From Ciborinia camelliae (lineage: Eukaryota > Ascomycota > Leotiomycetes > Helotiales > Sclerotiniaceae): DNA of 64,000 nt. This document shows, piece after piece, positions 1 through 13,211 of the stretch (the first letter of the stretch is position 1; each line of letters begins with the position of its first letter). The position numbers and the translations under genes are program-made. Below the pieces are notes generated by a model. That model made no database searches and was not told the DNA's origin. It was given only the letters and a program-made list of their open reading frames with translations. The stretch lies in contig JANPYM010000009.1 in NCBI GenBank assembly GCA_025890175.1, positions 218,012 to 282,011 on the forward strand, in the 5' to 3' direction.

Positions 1-1639
1 GGGGGTTTGTTTGGGGGGAAGGTTGGGGGATGGGGGATGGGGGATGGTGGATGGGAGGAGGGAAGAGAGATGGGGAGGAGGGAGAGCTTTATAGGCTGGT
101 TATAGATTGAGATAGACAACAAACATACGGAGTATTGATATCTTACACGCATACCCAATCCACATCAATCCAATCCACATCAATCCAACCAACATCAACA
201 CAACCAACCAACCAACCAACCAACCAACCAACAAATAGACCCAAAACCCAACCCAACCAACCGCAGGCAAGTCCCCAAGTCCGCGTCTTTACTCTATACT
301 ACCATACTCCGACGGCACAGTACTTAAGTTAGTACTACATGTACTCTTAGACTTATCTCATGGGGAAAGTTCACCTATGAGAGTTCATCTATGAAAGTTC
401 ATCTATGAAAGTTCACCTATGAAAGTTCACCTATGAAAGTAACCACTTGGAATTTGGAGCTTGGAATTTGGAGCTTGGAATTTGGAGCTTGGAATTTATG
501 TATACGGAAGTGATATCGTGATATAGTGATATCTCCACTAAGATGCATTTGCTTAACTTACTTAACTTACTTACTTTACTTTGCTTTTGTTGGTGATGAT
601 GTATTGGAGCGGCGTAGTATGTAATATGTAGTATGTAGTAGATGTTATGTTATATTGTGTTGTATTGTGTTGTTTATCGGTAGGTAGGTAGGTAGGTAGG
701 TAAGATAAATTCATCTAAAAGGGAAAAGTGAACAGTTTTCGTACCTAAGATCGCTACCATAGGTATGTATTTTACAAAATATCATCATCGATATAATAGT
801 ATCTCATTACAAATTTACAATAAATATAGAATATTTATATGTGGTTCTTTTAATAACTTTTGTTTGTTTGATTTTATTTTATTTTTCTATTATAATTACT
901 CCGCACTGTACTGTACATACCTAGGTATATATGGTAAAAAAATTCGCTTATATATTTAGTATGTGTGTGAATACCTACGTATTGAATGAATGGTATTCCT
1001 TGCCCCTGAATTTAAGTTGGTGAGGGATCGGTATATGGATAGGTGGGTAGGTAGGTAGATAGATAGGTATCATTGTGATGTATTATATTATTTTCTAATC
1101 GATAACTTTATACGACAATATATATATTTGTAGATGTATATTGTAGATAAATAGGCAGGCAGGCAGGTAGGTAGATGCCAAGAATCTATTAAATCTATTT
1201 AGAATGAAAATAGCTTTAAATTCGCTTCGAAGAAAGATCAGCTATATGATTAGATAGTTTGCAAGTTACAACTAACAAATTACTTCCCTTTCAATTTACT
1301 ATACATATATCTATCTATTTATTCTTTACAATATATGGAGTACTACTGAGTACATCTTAATACCGTACTTTATACTAGGTATGTATTTTGATCTCCCTCC
1401 AAGTCCGGGTCCGAGTTCGAGTCCCCTACTTCCGCTTCCAAAGCTCGAGTCCAGCCTCCCGGGCCTTCATTTCTAATCCCAAGTTCCCAATAAAGATCTT
1501 TAACAAAATTTCTTAAGTTTCTTAAATTACTAATTATACCTAAAATAAATTTTAATAAATCAAACTAACCATTCAAAGCTTTTGAAATCGATTAATAATT
1601 AAAATTCAATTAAATTTTATTTAGCTTTCATTTAATTTT

Positions 1640-1860
1640 AGTATTACGCATTGTTATTGGGGAATCAGGTCACATGGTTTCCGGTCACATGATCAGGGAT
1701 CACGTGGTAAGCTATACCGCATAGGGTATGGGGGAGTAGTATATAAGGGCAGCTGGGCTGCCACCAAATATATACTCTTTAGTCAAATCAATCTACTATA
1801 ATTCTACCCTAGTACTTCCTTCCTACCGTATTACTGGTCATCCCAGGATATACGATTAAT
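1640..1860 (+). promoter_or_regulatory. Orphan promoter-like or solo-LTR-like block
   Basis: Three E-box-like words (CACATGG, CACATGATCA, CACGTGG) are followed by a clear TATA sequence (TATATAAGGG near 1740) and a pyrimidine-rich possible start region, yet no reading frame follows. A short repeat, TTTCTTAAGTTTCTTA, lies on both sides (about 1509 and 1968). This is what the U3/R part of an LTR or the promoter of a non-coding RNA could look like. The right LTR of the island at 18-31 kb also has CACGTGA near a TATA-like word, but the sequences are otherwise different. Confidence 0.3.
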
Positions 1861-2560
1861 AATTGTTGTTTTTTTTATAATTTTTATAAAAATTGTAAAG
1901 ATTAATTGGATCTACAAAAAGATACTAGTAATATAAAAAACGATCTTAATAATTAATTAAGATTGTTTCTTAAGTTTCTTATATTATTATCTCTTAAATA
2001 AATAAGTTAATTTCAAAGATCTATACCTATTTAGGGCCACTAAAGTTGGTTAGCTTAGAAAACCTAAGAAATTTTGCTAAAGACCTCTAATGCCCAGAAA
2101 ATATGTAAATGGAGAGAATCAGAGATACGTTGACAGTAACCGCTGGAGCCAAGCACAACATACCATCTCAGCAAAACAATAATGGATCCATGACTTTCGC
2201 TCTCGACTTTCAAATTTATACACTAATTACTCCGTATATAGAGCTAATGAGGACTTGGATTCCCAATCCATCTCATCTGGTCCTCTTCCCATCCACCATC
2301 CATCCAATCTCCTCTCGTGATCCTACCCACCCAAATGATATAAATCCACCCCACCCCACTTTGCGCTCGCACTGGCAAGCTCCCCCCTCCAAATCCCATG
2401 GAAATAAATACTCCACTTTCCGCCCTACTGCTCCCTTTAGGCTTCTGAGTTCTCATAATAATGCGGAGTTTGCCCGAGCCAGCTCTCTCCCCGTCTCTCT
2501 CCCGCAAAAAAAACAAAAAAAAATCTTCCACCAAAAAATAAAAAATAAAATGAAATGAAC

Positions 2561-2565
2561 AAAAA
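2561..2565 (-). terminator. RNA polymerase III T5 terminator of the tRNA-Glu gene
   Basis: An A5 run on the plus strand is a T5 run on the minus strand six bases past the tRNA 3' end, the expected pol III stop signal. Confidence 0.7.
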
Positions 2566-2571
2566 GATAAT

Positions 2572-2683
2572 TCCGAATCCGGGAATCGAACCCGGGGCTA
2601 CTCGGATCAATGATCATACAGCTGAATGAACAGATGAATGGATCGATGAAAGCGAGTTATGTTAACCCCTACACTAATTCGGA
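2572..2683 (-). tRNA. tRNA-Glu (anticodon UUC) with a 41-nt intron
   Basis: On the minus strand a full cloverleaf can be folded. The acceptor stem is TCCGAAT/ATTCGGA with 7 pairs, the D stem GTGT/ACAT, the anticodon stem ACTCG/CGAGT, and the T arm CCGGG-TTCGATT-CCCGG. The anticodon TTC is at 2650-2648. An intron at 2646-2606 starts one nucleotide 3' of the anticodon, the usual place for nuclear tRNA introns, leaving a 71-nt mature tRNA before CCA addition. A T5 run follows the 3' end. It is the only RNA gene I could support in the window. Confidence 0.95.
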
Positions 2684-5018
2684 TGTTATGATGTATGTTG
2701 TTTGATGGAGGAAGAGGGGTTGCTTGGGTATTTATTTGTGGGTGGTGGATAGGTGGATAAGTGGGGGGGGGAGGGGTTTAAGGAGAGTGGAGAGTGGAGA
2801 GTGGGAGGGAGGTAGAGGAGGTAGAAGAGGTATGATGTCGAATACCTATCTAGGTGATTTCCTTATGAGTTATTATGGAAGTAAGTGATTATGTATAATG
2901 ATTATATGATCTGATTGGATCTTCTCTTCAAGTTGTAGTACGGGATAAGTAAGATATACTCCGGAGAGCGTTGGAATTTTTGAGTTCTTTTTGAATTGGA
3001 TGGAAGATGTGTGGAATCTCGAATCTCGAATCTCGAATCGTTATTTGAATAGTTACTATACATTTTAAATATATACCGATATATATCTCACACACAACAT
3101 TCTAGTATTCTAGTATTCTAACTTGGGGCGAAAGGGGGGGAGGGGGTGCTTCTAGTTATATTTTTTTCAATATGCAGAGAGTAAGTAGTAAGTACAGTGT
3201 ACTCCGTAGCTTATGAAATTACAAATCACAAAATCATTGCCCGTGGAATCGGCTATTAATAGGTGTACTGATTCATGACTCTATCTATGAATTTCCCTCA
3301 TCTACTATCTCGAATTTACTATTTATTGATTTTGCAAAATTTATAGTTGGAAGTTATTAGACGGTAAATAGGTAGTAGGTATGAATACCTACCTAGGTAC
3401 CTAGGTATACGGGTTAAAGTCAGAAAGCTATACGTCGGCTCTTCTACCACTTAGATCCATCCATTCCCTTCCAAGGTTTTTTTTGTAGTACCTCCTTATA
3501 AGATGAGGGTGAATTATTGATGCTATAAAAACGAATAGAATAATCAATTAAAGCTAGGTAGGTATACATATATTCGCGAAATCGCGAAATCGAGATCAAT
3601 ATTTTGGTATATTGATAAATGCAATACAATACTTTCTATCTACTAACTCTTCTTTACTCAAAGACTAGAATCTAGGTATAGATAGGTACCTACCTATATA
3701 AACGATATAAACCCAGTACCCTCGATATTTACATCAAAGTCTACCTACCTAACTATACCTACCTACAATTAGATACCCAAGTACCAGTACCAATAACTTA
3801 TATCTTAGATATATTCTATATCCACGACAAAAATCGCATCAAAACTTCAAATACCATCATCAAAAGCTCCATCCCCATCCCCATCCCCATCCCCATCATC
3901 TCATAACAAGAGGACTGCGATTCACGATAGGCTACCTACCTACCTATCAATCTATCAATCAATCAAATCCGGGTGATGATTTCTTGATATTCCTGCGCAT
4001 TCGGTACGTTGTACGTTGTACGTTGTACGGTTTTCGGAAATCCATCCATCCGTTGAGGAAGGATTATCGATTTCGAATTATCGATTTCGTCTTGAGCTCC
4101 ATACATACTATCATAGCATGACGTACCCGAACTTCCATCACCAGAACGTCTATTGCCTTATGATCCACGATCCACAAACACGCCCACAGCACTTCTCCAC
4201 CGAACCCTCCCCCCCCCCCCCCCCCCCCCGAGAAAAAGTCGGAGTAGAATCTTGACAGCAATACATTTCCTAGCTTTTCAACCCCGAAAAATGCACACGG
4301 AACTTTCGATCCGTGTTTCCTACTCCCCTCTGAATGACGCAAACTAACTTAATATGGTACGTACCTACTTATTACTCTGCTATTTGCAAGCCGCGGCTTG
4401 TAGAATGAATGAATGAATGGACTTGTGAAGAAAAGAAGAGTGGGTAATCGCCGATGATTTATTTCTTTGGTTCTTTTTTGAGGGGTTTGCATTTGGAATG
4501 GAAATTGGATCTGAGCATACATACTATGTTTATTTTCTACTGCCGGAATGAATGAATCTGTTACAGATTCCCGTCATTGAATTCCAAGGTTGTATTGCAT
4601 TGAAATGAACCGAAATTTGCAAATTTCTTCCCACCCCTCATCTGCGAACTAATCTGCTTTCTTAAACCTCCTCACCAGTATCCATTCCCTTAAACTTCTT
4701 CAACCCTCCTCCATGAAACTCGCATCCCAATCTCCTCTCCATTCCTCCTCGCCACTTTCCCCACTTCACCCCTTAATCCATAATAACTAGCAAATAAGCA
4801 CCTGATATGGAAATTTTCGAATATCAAGATATAAGCTTCCGTATCGTGCTCATATCCAGATATCGAACCCGGTGACTTCAGTTGCACTTTCGTAATATGA
4901 TTCTGATATTGAAATTTGTATGCATGTATATCCGAATTGATGCTCGACTGAAGTGTAACATGTATTCTCGCGCGCTATCCAATTATCTCGCCGTTCGTTC
5001 TTGAGGAATAGCTTGGGC
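2684..5018. other. Intergenic DNA, no gene seen
   Basis: A/T-rich sequence with GGTA/CCTA repeats and palindromic TACCTAGGTA words near 3.39 kb. Short open frames here have no recognisable domain or splice structure. Confidence 0.6.
4209..4229 (+). repeat. Poly-C run of 21 bases
   Basis: An uninterrupted C21 tract (G21 on the other strand). It produces the poly-Pro and poly-Gly runs in overlapping spurious frames. Its exact length is likely to vary and to be error-prone in assembly. Confidence 0.9.
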
Positions 5019-5344
5019 TTATAGTTTTGATGGATAATGGGAATGATATATTGTGTTTGCTTGGTGTTGTGGTGAGGGTCGTATGTCCATGTTGAGAATG
5101 TTTGTGCGAGGATGCCTGATGTCATTGCTGTTTGCTGAAGGGATTTGTGACTTGGTGGATGAAGAAAGAAAGTCCAAGTCGTACTCCTGAAATCAGAAAC
5201 GTTGATTGTTGAATGTTGAGTAGATCTTGATGATGATGGATGACTCACAGTGGCATACAGCCCCTGGGTCAATGTTCTACTTTCGAAAACGGAGAGGAAC
5301 TCATCTACCAGTTGATTTTGGAGAATTGATTGATGAAGTACCAT
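5019..5344 (-). CDS. Possible small two-exon protein, unknown function
   Basis: A minus-strand ATG at 5344 opens a 32-codon exon (5344-5249). It ends at GTGAGT, and a TTTCAG acceptor leads to a second exon (5186-5019) ending in TAA, giving an 87-residue product that starts MVLHQSILQNQLVDEF. The splice sites keep the frame in phase 0 and look good, but the open frame also continues through the intron and I recognise no domain. The second exon is polar and rich in Ser, His and Asn. It could equally be a fragment of a non-coding transcript. Low confidence. Confidence 0.25.
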
Positions 5345-5929
5345 TGAAAGTAGATGTTATGGAATCACAAGTAGAGTAGAATCTGATCAACAACCAGCTT
5401 CTCACTTGGTTCTTTAGACTTGAGGTGTGTATGCTGTAATCACAGATCAGTTTGAATTCTTCATTGTGTCGACCATAAGATGTGGGACTTCAACTTACTT
5501 TTCATTCTTCTCTCTCTTCTCGTTGAAGGGAAAGTATATCGGACCCAAACTGAAGCAGCGAAAATGATTGCTAGAAGACTTGCCGGTGAATAGTAGCCTG
5601 TGGGAAAGGTCTACTAAAAGTTATTGTGCAGCATGATTTCTAACTTGTTGGGTGTATCGAGTTCAAGCTCCAAAATGGGTAACTGTGAAGACATGTCAGC
5701 TAGTATAGAGTGATCACTCTTTAGCAACATACATCTGAATGGGCTCACTCTAACGAGGACCCCTAAAAGCTGGAATTGATATACTTCCATTGGTGGTATA
5801 TCGTAATTTGCTCTTGTTGAAGTCGGAAGCTACCTATACAGGTAGTGATTTGGATCAACATAGAAATATTAATCTAAATCAATTCATCCCGCTACTAAAA
5901 GCATGCGGGGACAAACCTTTTAACGTCTT

Positions 5930-7360
5930 GCTCAGGACGCGGTTTGTCAGAAATTTCCCAACTAAATAAATAGTTGAATTCGTCCCGCCTCTGTGAGCAT
6001 GCGGGGATAAACCTATGCCCGTGTTTTTCCGAAAAGGAGGAGGGATCTTTGAGGAAATCTAGGTCCGCCGGTGCTAATGATTTGGTCGGATAGCGAGGTT
6101 GGGACAAGAGATTTTTCTCGAAAGGTGAAGTAACTCATAAAATTCTCTGCTGTCAATACCAAGCTCTGAGGTCGAATGGTGTTGCAGTTAGGATAAGAAC
6201 TTTGAAGTCAAAGTAAATTAATGTCCGGCTTATCAGGCGACGGAATTAAAGTCTCGGAAGTAAGAGGGGAGCTTTTGTAGAAATGCCCATCTGACAATAT
6301 CAGTGACTTTCGAAACTGGTCCTGGTTTGATTGGATGTTTTCTTCAAAGTGGGAAGGGAAACGAAGCTGAGGTCGATAACTCTCCGAAAAATCCTATCCA
6401 CACAGTCTACCAAACTCTGGAATGTTGTGCATTTTTTGATGGTGCTTTTCGCTTTTTGGCTTACTGGGAGATTTTCTTCAAAAAGTTGAAAGGAATCGCC
6501 GAGCTGAGCTGGTTTGTAAATAAATGATCCCGTCACGGGAATCGGCCAACTAAATGAATAGTTGTTAAAAGGAAGCAGAATAGGTCATTTCGAAAATAAA
6601 TTTCATCCGCCCACATGAGATGAACAAGTCATCAGCAGGTTAAGACAAGAAGTCTTCGAAAGGGGAAACTTTCCCACAGACGAGGTGGATAGCTCTCCGA
6701 AAAATACTACCCACACGGTCTACCAAGCTGCAATATTATGTATGTTTTTATGGTGCTTTTTGCTTTTTGGTTTGCTGGGCTCGAGATATCTTTTGGGGAT
6801 TCGAGGTATCCTTTGACAATATCGAAGGCGTTAGAGTATCGGTTTACTTTTGCCTCTTCGAAAGCTCAAGTCATTCGAGTTATCTGTTGACGTTATCGGA
6901 GAGATTTTCTCAAAAATTTGAAAGGAATCACCGAGCTAAGCTGGTTTGTAGATTAAAGATGTTCCTTTTACAGGAACGGACCAACTAAATGAATAGTTGA
7001 TTGTGTAGGAGTGGAGTGAGAAAATTTCGAAAATTATTCTGATCGCCCGATGCCAGATGAACCAGTCAACAGCAGGGTTAGGCCAAGAAGTTTTCTTCGA
7101 AAGGGGAGACTTTTCCCACAGGCGAGGTAGCTCTCCGAAAATACTACACGAATTTCATTAACCAGCGCAGTCGAATGAGGCAGTCGAATTGTATATCTGT
7201 GTCTGAATGGTCGGAGAGATCTACTGAGTTGCAGTATTATGTATTTTTCGATGGTGCTTAACGCTTTTTCGATGGATATCTTGAAATTTTGATGGATGAT
7301 TTTCGCTTCTTGGTTGATCGTTGGCTCTGTCAAAATTTGAACTTGTCGATTACCCGCCGT
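5930..7360. repeat. Three diverged copies of a roughly 430-bp tandem unit
   Basis: Several words recur in the same order. The palindrome CAACTAAATGAATAGTTG (or one-base variants) is at 5959-5976, 6547-6564 and 6982-6999. CTTCGAAAGGGGAAACTTT or a close variant is near 6654 and 7096. AGCTCTCCGAAAA is near 6391, 6691 and 7129, and GATGGTGCTT..CGCTTTTTGG-like text is near 6440, 6750 and 7252. The copies differ by many substitutions and indels, and no frame is shared between them, so this reads as a decayed non-coding tandem duplication or an old transposable-element remnant. Confidence 0.6.
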
Positions 7361-10300
7361 CCATTTCTAACTCTTCAGTGCGTAGTGGCTTCGTACGCTA
7401 TCGTATTGCGAGAGTCAGAAGAGTGAAGTGAAGAACATGAATGATGGGGTCAAATGATACTTGGGTAAACCCTTAGGTAAACCCGTGTACCACCGACCCC
7501 GGCGAGATATGTAATGTTGTCTGCAGTTATCGAAAGGGTTTGTCGCGGTTCTATAGAACGTTAGTAATGATTCTCAAAATTGATAGATGACTCGAGGACT
7601 TGAAAAAAGAAACTTGAACAAGAAGAAGAAGAAAGACCGTGATTTGAAGTAAATGGAAACGCAAATAGTCATCGCAGATGCCGCGCTTGCTGGCATATCA
7701 TTCTTTCAACTTGCAGCAACCCGATCTTAAGAATACGGTTGAAGATGAAGATTAAAGTGAAAGTGAAGACCATCTGTATGTCTGTTGCGCAAATCGCATA
7801 GATAGAGATCCCATCAAAACACAAATGTAAAGACTCATCGCAGATTCCACGTTGACATATACATCATACTTGCTTGCTTGCTTGCTTGCTTGCTTGCTGC
7901 ACTTGCCATTTTCAGAAACCAACCAAACGATCTTATATTCGATCCCCAAGTCGAAGTTGAAGCTGAAGTTGAAGATGAAAGTAAAGAGAGTCTGTCTGTC
8001 TCTCGCTCTGTCTATCTATCGCGCAAAGCGCACCCAGATTCCAAACAGAAAAGTGAAGTAAACAAACAAGCAATCCGATCCAATAACCCAACAACCTCAC
8101 GATCTGAAAATATCTCCAAAGTAAAAAAAAAAAAAGAAATCAAGAACCCAATCCCATCAAGAATAATAACAACAATAACAACAATAACTCAAGAACTCAA
8201 GAAAGAAAATAGGAATAGCATAGGAAGAAGAAACTTACCAAACTGATTGTATTGTATTGTAGATACAAAAGTCGAGATTAAATCTGACTTGACTTGACTT
8301 GTCTTTTTGTTGTGCTTAAAAAGAAAAAAAGATTGAAGATTGAAGATTACAAGATTACAAGATTCGAGGCGTGGAGCGGGAAGCGGGAAGCGGGAAGGGA
8401 GGGAAAGTGAATATTGAGAATGATCACGTGATTATGTGGATGAATAGCATGTAGGAGGAGGAGGAAGGGGATTTTTGCTTTTGGTGCATTGGATTGAGAG
8501 GAGAGGAGAGGAGAGGAGAGGAGAGGAGAGGAGAGGAGAGGAGAGGAGAGGAGAGGAGAGGAGAGGAGATTAATTTTTGTATGATGGGAGATGAGATGAG
8601 ATGAGATGGGAATGGAATGGAAATTCCCATTTGATAGCTACCTACCTAGTACCTACTACTATGTGATGTACAAATCAGATAGAATGGATAGCTGGAGAAA
8701 CCAAATCCAATTATTTGATACCTACTACTGTTGAAGAAAGATTTTTATGCTTTTAGAATCCATTTATACTTGTAGGTATAGATAGGTCCTAGATATAGAT
8801 ACTAGGTAGATAGGTAGGAATTCAAAAACCGTCCATTTCTTCCCGGTACTGGTACTGATACTCATATAACTAGTACCTAGTATGCTCTCCCATTGTTTGG
8901 ATTTAGATTTTATAGGAAGGTAGGTATAGGTACTCCGCTGGTACAAGTGAACCATCAAACCAACCCAATAAATAATCAAATCACATACTTTTAACTCTCA
9001 ATTCGGTCCTAGATCAATCTTCCTCATTCTATACTCCTACTCCTACTCCTACCTACTCCCCCTCCCCGTTCTCCTAGGTAGGTGGTACCCATAGAATATA
9101 ATATCTCCTCCCCAAGCTCAAGCTTTTCCCGAGGTCAAGAGTTCCTCTATAAATTTCGACTTATTAACTTATTAACTTACACCTAGTATATTCATATTCG
9201 AGTATTCCAATTAGTATCGGTACAGTATCGGTAAATAGGTAGGGAGATACTATAGCAAAACATATTAACATTGTAAATCCTGACGTCAATCCCTTCTTCC
9301 CACTTCCTTACAATAGGTAGATACCTAGGTATGTTGATTTATTTTTATACATATACAGAGTATATCATATATATATCAACGTCATCTTAGGTAGATATTT
9401 AATAAACAAGAACCTCGTTTATCCCTTCAGCTTGTTCTTTGATTTATCATCACCCATCCCATCCCCCCCCTCCTCCCCATCCGCCCCCCCAAAAAAATCC
9501 CCATTTAGGTACCTACACTACAATACCTAAACTAACATCTAACATCCATCCAACGAAAGGAAATTTTCCCTTTTCCCTTTTCCCTTCTTCACCTGCAATT
9601 GTCGTCACTGGTAAGGATGGTAGTGGTACAAGACCCAGACCCAAGACTTAAGATTCAAGGATTTCCATATTTAATTTCCGATTTTTCATATTGGGACTGA
9701 CTTTGGATTCGGATTCGGACTTTCAGGTTTGAAGAAGGAGGATCTGCATTATTAGGTAGGTAGGTAGATATAGATATAGGTAGATAGGTATCTAGATAAA
9801 TAGGTACTTATCCATAGCTTAGATAGATAGGAGGATTGTGATGTGATATGATGTGATGTGATGTGATATGATGAGCTTTTCAAACTCCAAACTTCAAACA
9901 TCAAACTCCAAATATCAAACTTCAAAAGTGTTAGTATCAGTGATAGTGTTAATGATAGTAATAATAACAGCCATCGATAAATCCGGAGGGTTGTCGATCG
10001 GATTTGGATTGGGTTCGAGAGATAGAGTATTAGATAGATAGATATGAATGTTATGAATAATATTAAAATCCAGAAAACGATTTCCCATCGCGAAAGAAAC
10101 AAGTGAAAATAGAAAAAATATAGAATAAGCGCCGAAAACGTTTGGATGTTAATAAATTTGTTCATAAGTTAAGTGAAGTTAAGTTGACTTCATCATAATA
10201 TATATCATCAGGTTACGAACCCAACCTAAGTCAAGTTAACCCAAGTCCCAGAATCATGTTATGTATGTTATGGTATAATACCTATGTATTCGAACATTCA

Positions 10301-13211
10301 GCCCACTGAATTGCGCCGGTAAGATGCAGGCAGGGGAGGGGACGAGACGAGACGAGACGAGGCGAGGTGAGGTGAGGGAGGCGCAATATGTTTGAGGCTT
10401 GAGATATCTATCTATACCTAATGGGTAGATAGGTAGGTAGGTTACTATCTAGGACGGGGTAATTATTTAATTAGGTATGAATCGATGTTATTGGAAAGAT
10501 GAGATGGAGTTTTTCTTACCTAGGTACCTTAGGTATAGAGAGAGGTAGGATAGGTAGGATAGGTGATATCTACGGAGTACCTACTAGGTACCTAGGTAGG
10601 TATAGACATAGCCACAGCCACGATGAAACGGTCGTTTCTTACCTACCTACTTACTAACTTTACTTCATACCTAGTCTAGGTAGGTATTGTATTGTTAGGT
10701 AGGTATGTACATTCATAACCATGTTAAGAATTTTGATTCGTGGAATCGAATTGGGATATCTTGATTAAACGCTGTTTGCTTGCTTAAAATAAATAGGTAG
10801 GTAGGTAGGTAGGTAGGTATCTAGTAGATGGATTATGGATACCCCGATAACCAATTTTGTACTTCCTTCCAACATTTGGATGTTGAGAGCTTTTTTTAGG
10901 CGCATACCTAGGTTGTTAGGCGCCGCAGTGAAGACAGACTGTGCAGGCGATATCAATGATCATTCACATATGCGATATGTTACAAATTTACAATCATATG
11001 TACTCCGTAGGTATATTGATGGTACCTGGTATACAGATTCCTGGTATCGTAACTCCCCAACCATCCATCAATGGCACACGGAGTACGAGGATAGACCATG
11101 AAGCCGGGATGGATTGGTGCACGGGATGGATATACTTTTTGGAAATCCCATTCGGGACCGTGGATAGATGTCGGATAGACTATTGATGTTGATCTTTGGA
11201 GATGGATCATGGATGATGGATGATGGGATTGGGCGGTAGGTATTGTACCGCGTATTTCATTTCATAATCTATTTGATGAGATATGCTTGAGTACTATATG
11301 TGTATGTACTACGTAATTTATGAATCAATCAATAAATATGCAATGAGAATAATCTCTATGTATTTGATCCATTAGAGATGAAAATTTGAAGTCTTCGCAA
11401 ATGCATGTATTTCAAACATTAGATTTATTAAAATATTAATGAAGGTAAGGGAAGGGGAGGGAAGATGGTCATCGTTGAAACAGTGAAACAGTGAAACAGT
11501 TATGAAAATCCATATATATTCGATTCGGCCCCATCAATACTACCTAGTACCACGGTGTAGCTGTAGGTTAGTAGCTAGTCAATTTATTTAGAGCAGGAAC
11601 CAACTTAATACTGTCTAGTAATAGACTAGTACCTACCCTAAAAGAGATAAGGATCACACTTGTCACAAACCTAACGAACCGCATAAGCTTTCTTTTCATA
11701 GAGTACGACTGTACGATGTAAATACGTACGTACCAGACATCCATCAACAAATGTTCGAGTTCAAGTTCATGAAGATATATTTGATTTGATTTGATTGTTG
11801 TCATATTGAAGAGTACTTTACCGTACTGTACGAATCATATCAATTCATTCATCCAATCTCAGCGAATCCTCTGCAGTACAGAAAAACACATTCCTCGAAT
11901 CGAAAGACGACGGATGATAATTCCAACCACAATAATAATACCCTTATCGATATAACCTTAATCCAAGAATCAATCAATTCGACCCACCATCTCATCCACA
12001 ATCTTGAATGTCCTGGTCATCATCAGCCATCTTACATTCGCCGCCGCCATCCAAGAAATCTAATATCATATTATCATCTCGTACCGGTATATCACGTAAC
12101 ATTCACGTTGAAAGTTGGAACGAACTTGGCTCCGGCCGGCTGAGAAAACGACCATCACCTACTAGGTACCTTGAAGGCTTGAACCCTGGAAGGAAAGAAA
12201 AAAAGTACCCTGGGAACTTGGAAAAAGCTAAAGAGCTAAAAGACTCACGTCCTTACTGGATTAGGTACTCCGCCGCATTTGGGTGGTTCGTGAAAGCCGC
12301 CCTGAAGTTGAGTGGTAGTGGAAGTGAAGTGGGAGTGAAGTGAAAGAATAAAAAGAAGAGGAAGCGAAAATTCTGGTCTGAGGGAAGACCTGGAGGTGTC
12401 ACTTGTCTTACATAGCTGGCACAAATGTTTGAATTCATTCATCCAATTCGTCCAATCCCTTCAATTAATCGAAAACAACTCCGAAAGCAATTCGAAAACA
12501 ATTCACTCTCATTCATTCTCCCACTATTCTGAAATCTAAACGCCTCAATTTCCACTCTCTCTCTTTTCAACTTATCTCATTCGTCGACGAGAGAAAAATA
12601 CCAGAGAGATACCGAAAGAACATCCCTCCCACCCACGATTTCAACTGTTTTACCCCTTCGTTCATTATTTACATACACTCGATCTTTTTTTCCAAACTTC
12701 CTCTCGTCGCCCAAAGATTTACGACGCCTTAATCGAATTCAAAGATCCAAATACATTTGATTGCTGTTTCTTCTCTCTCTCTTTTTTTTAATACAAACTA
12801 CCAACTACAAACTTTACAACGAGATTTATTTTCCAATTTCTGCGACGTGTCGAAACCTTCCCGAGGAATAATTATCAAAGCGGGTTCGTAATCATTATAC
12901 GAAATACGGAACTATACCAAAACCAATTTCACCCCCATCGATCTTCATCCGGTCAAGTTCGAAGGGACCTGCACCTTTCATTATTTTCAATTATTGTGTT
13001 TGAATACCTTCTTCGACCAATTCGAAACTACCGAGTACTTTGCATTATAATTCTCCACACTGCTGCAAGAACACCCACAGTTGGTTTACGTTGTGTATTA
13101 AAGGGGAAGATTGGCTGAGGGTAAGAATTTCAAGGTTATATCAATTACTCCCGAGTCATTTTGCCTAAATGTAGAGCGGGTGAATAATATAGAGATTGGT
13201 GACTAACAACG
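7361..13211. other. Gene-poor DNA and long leader before the 13.2-kb gene
   Basis: No supported gene. It contains a (TTGC)n run (about 7869-7898), a (GAGGA)n run (about 8496-8569), many GGTA/CCTA and GATGTGATAT repeats, and palindromic TACCTAGGTA and TACGGAGTA words. From about 12.5 kb the sequence turns pyrimidine-rich with many CTCTCT and TTTCTTC words, typical of the promoter and long 5' untranslated leader of the following gene. A GTAAGA...TGTAG pair at about 13,120-13,174 could be a leader intron. Confidence 0.5.
8496..8569. repeat. (GAGGA)n simple repeat
   Basis: An almost perfect pentanucleotide run of about 74 bases; purines on one strand, pyrimidines on the other. Confidence 0.9.

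Larger units (their letters stand above)
1..2571. other. Gene-free low-complexity intergenic DNA
   Basis: No convincing gene is visible. The stretch holds CCAA, GGTA and GGAATTTGGAGCTT-type short tandem repeats (for example about 204-230, 445-495 and 683-702), A/T-rich spacers and a promoter-like block near 1.7 kb that is listed separately. The open frames at 135-332 and 2109-2558 have repeat-derived or irregular composition and are not taken as genes. Confidence 0.7.

Noticed and set aside
2109..2558. 149-codon plus frame next to the tRNA
   Set aside because: Irregular composition, ends in poly-Lys from A-rich DNA, no domain, and overlaps another frame on the opposite strand.
4855..4885. 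tRNA-like T-loop (minus GGGTTCGATATC)
   Set aside because: T stem does not pair and no acceptor or anticodon arm can be built.
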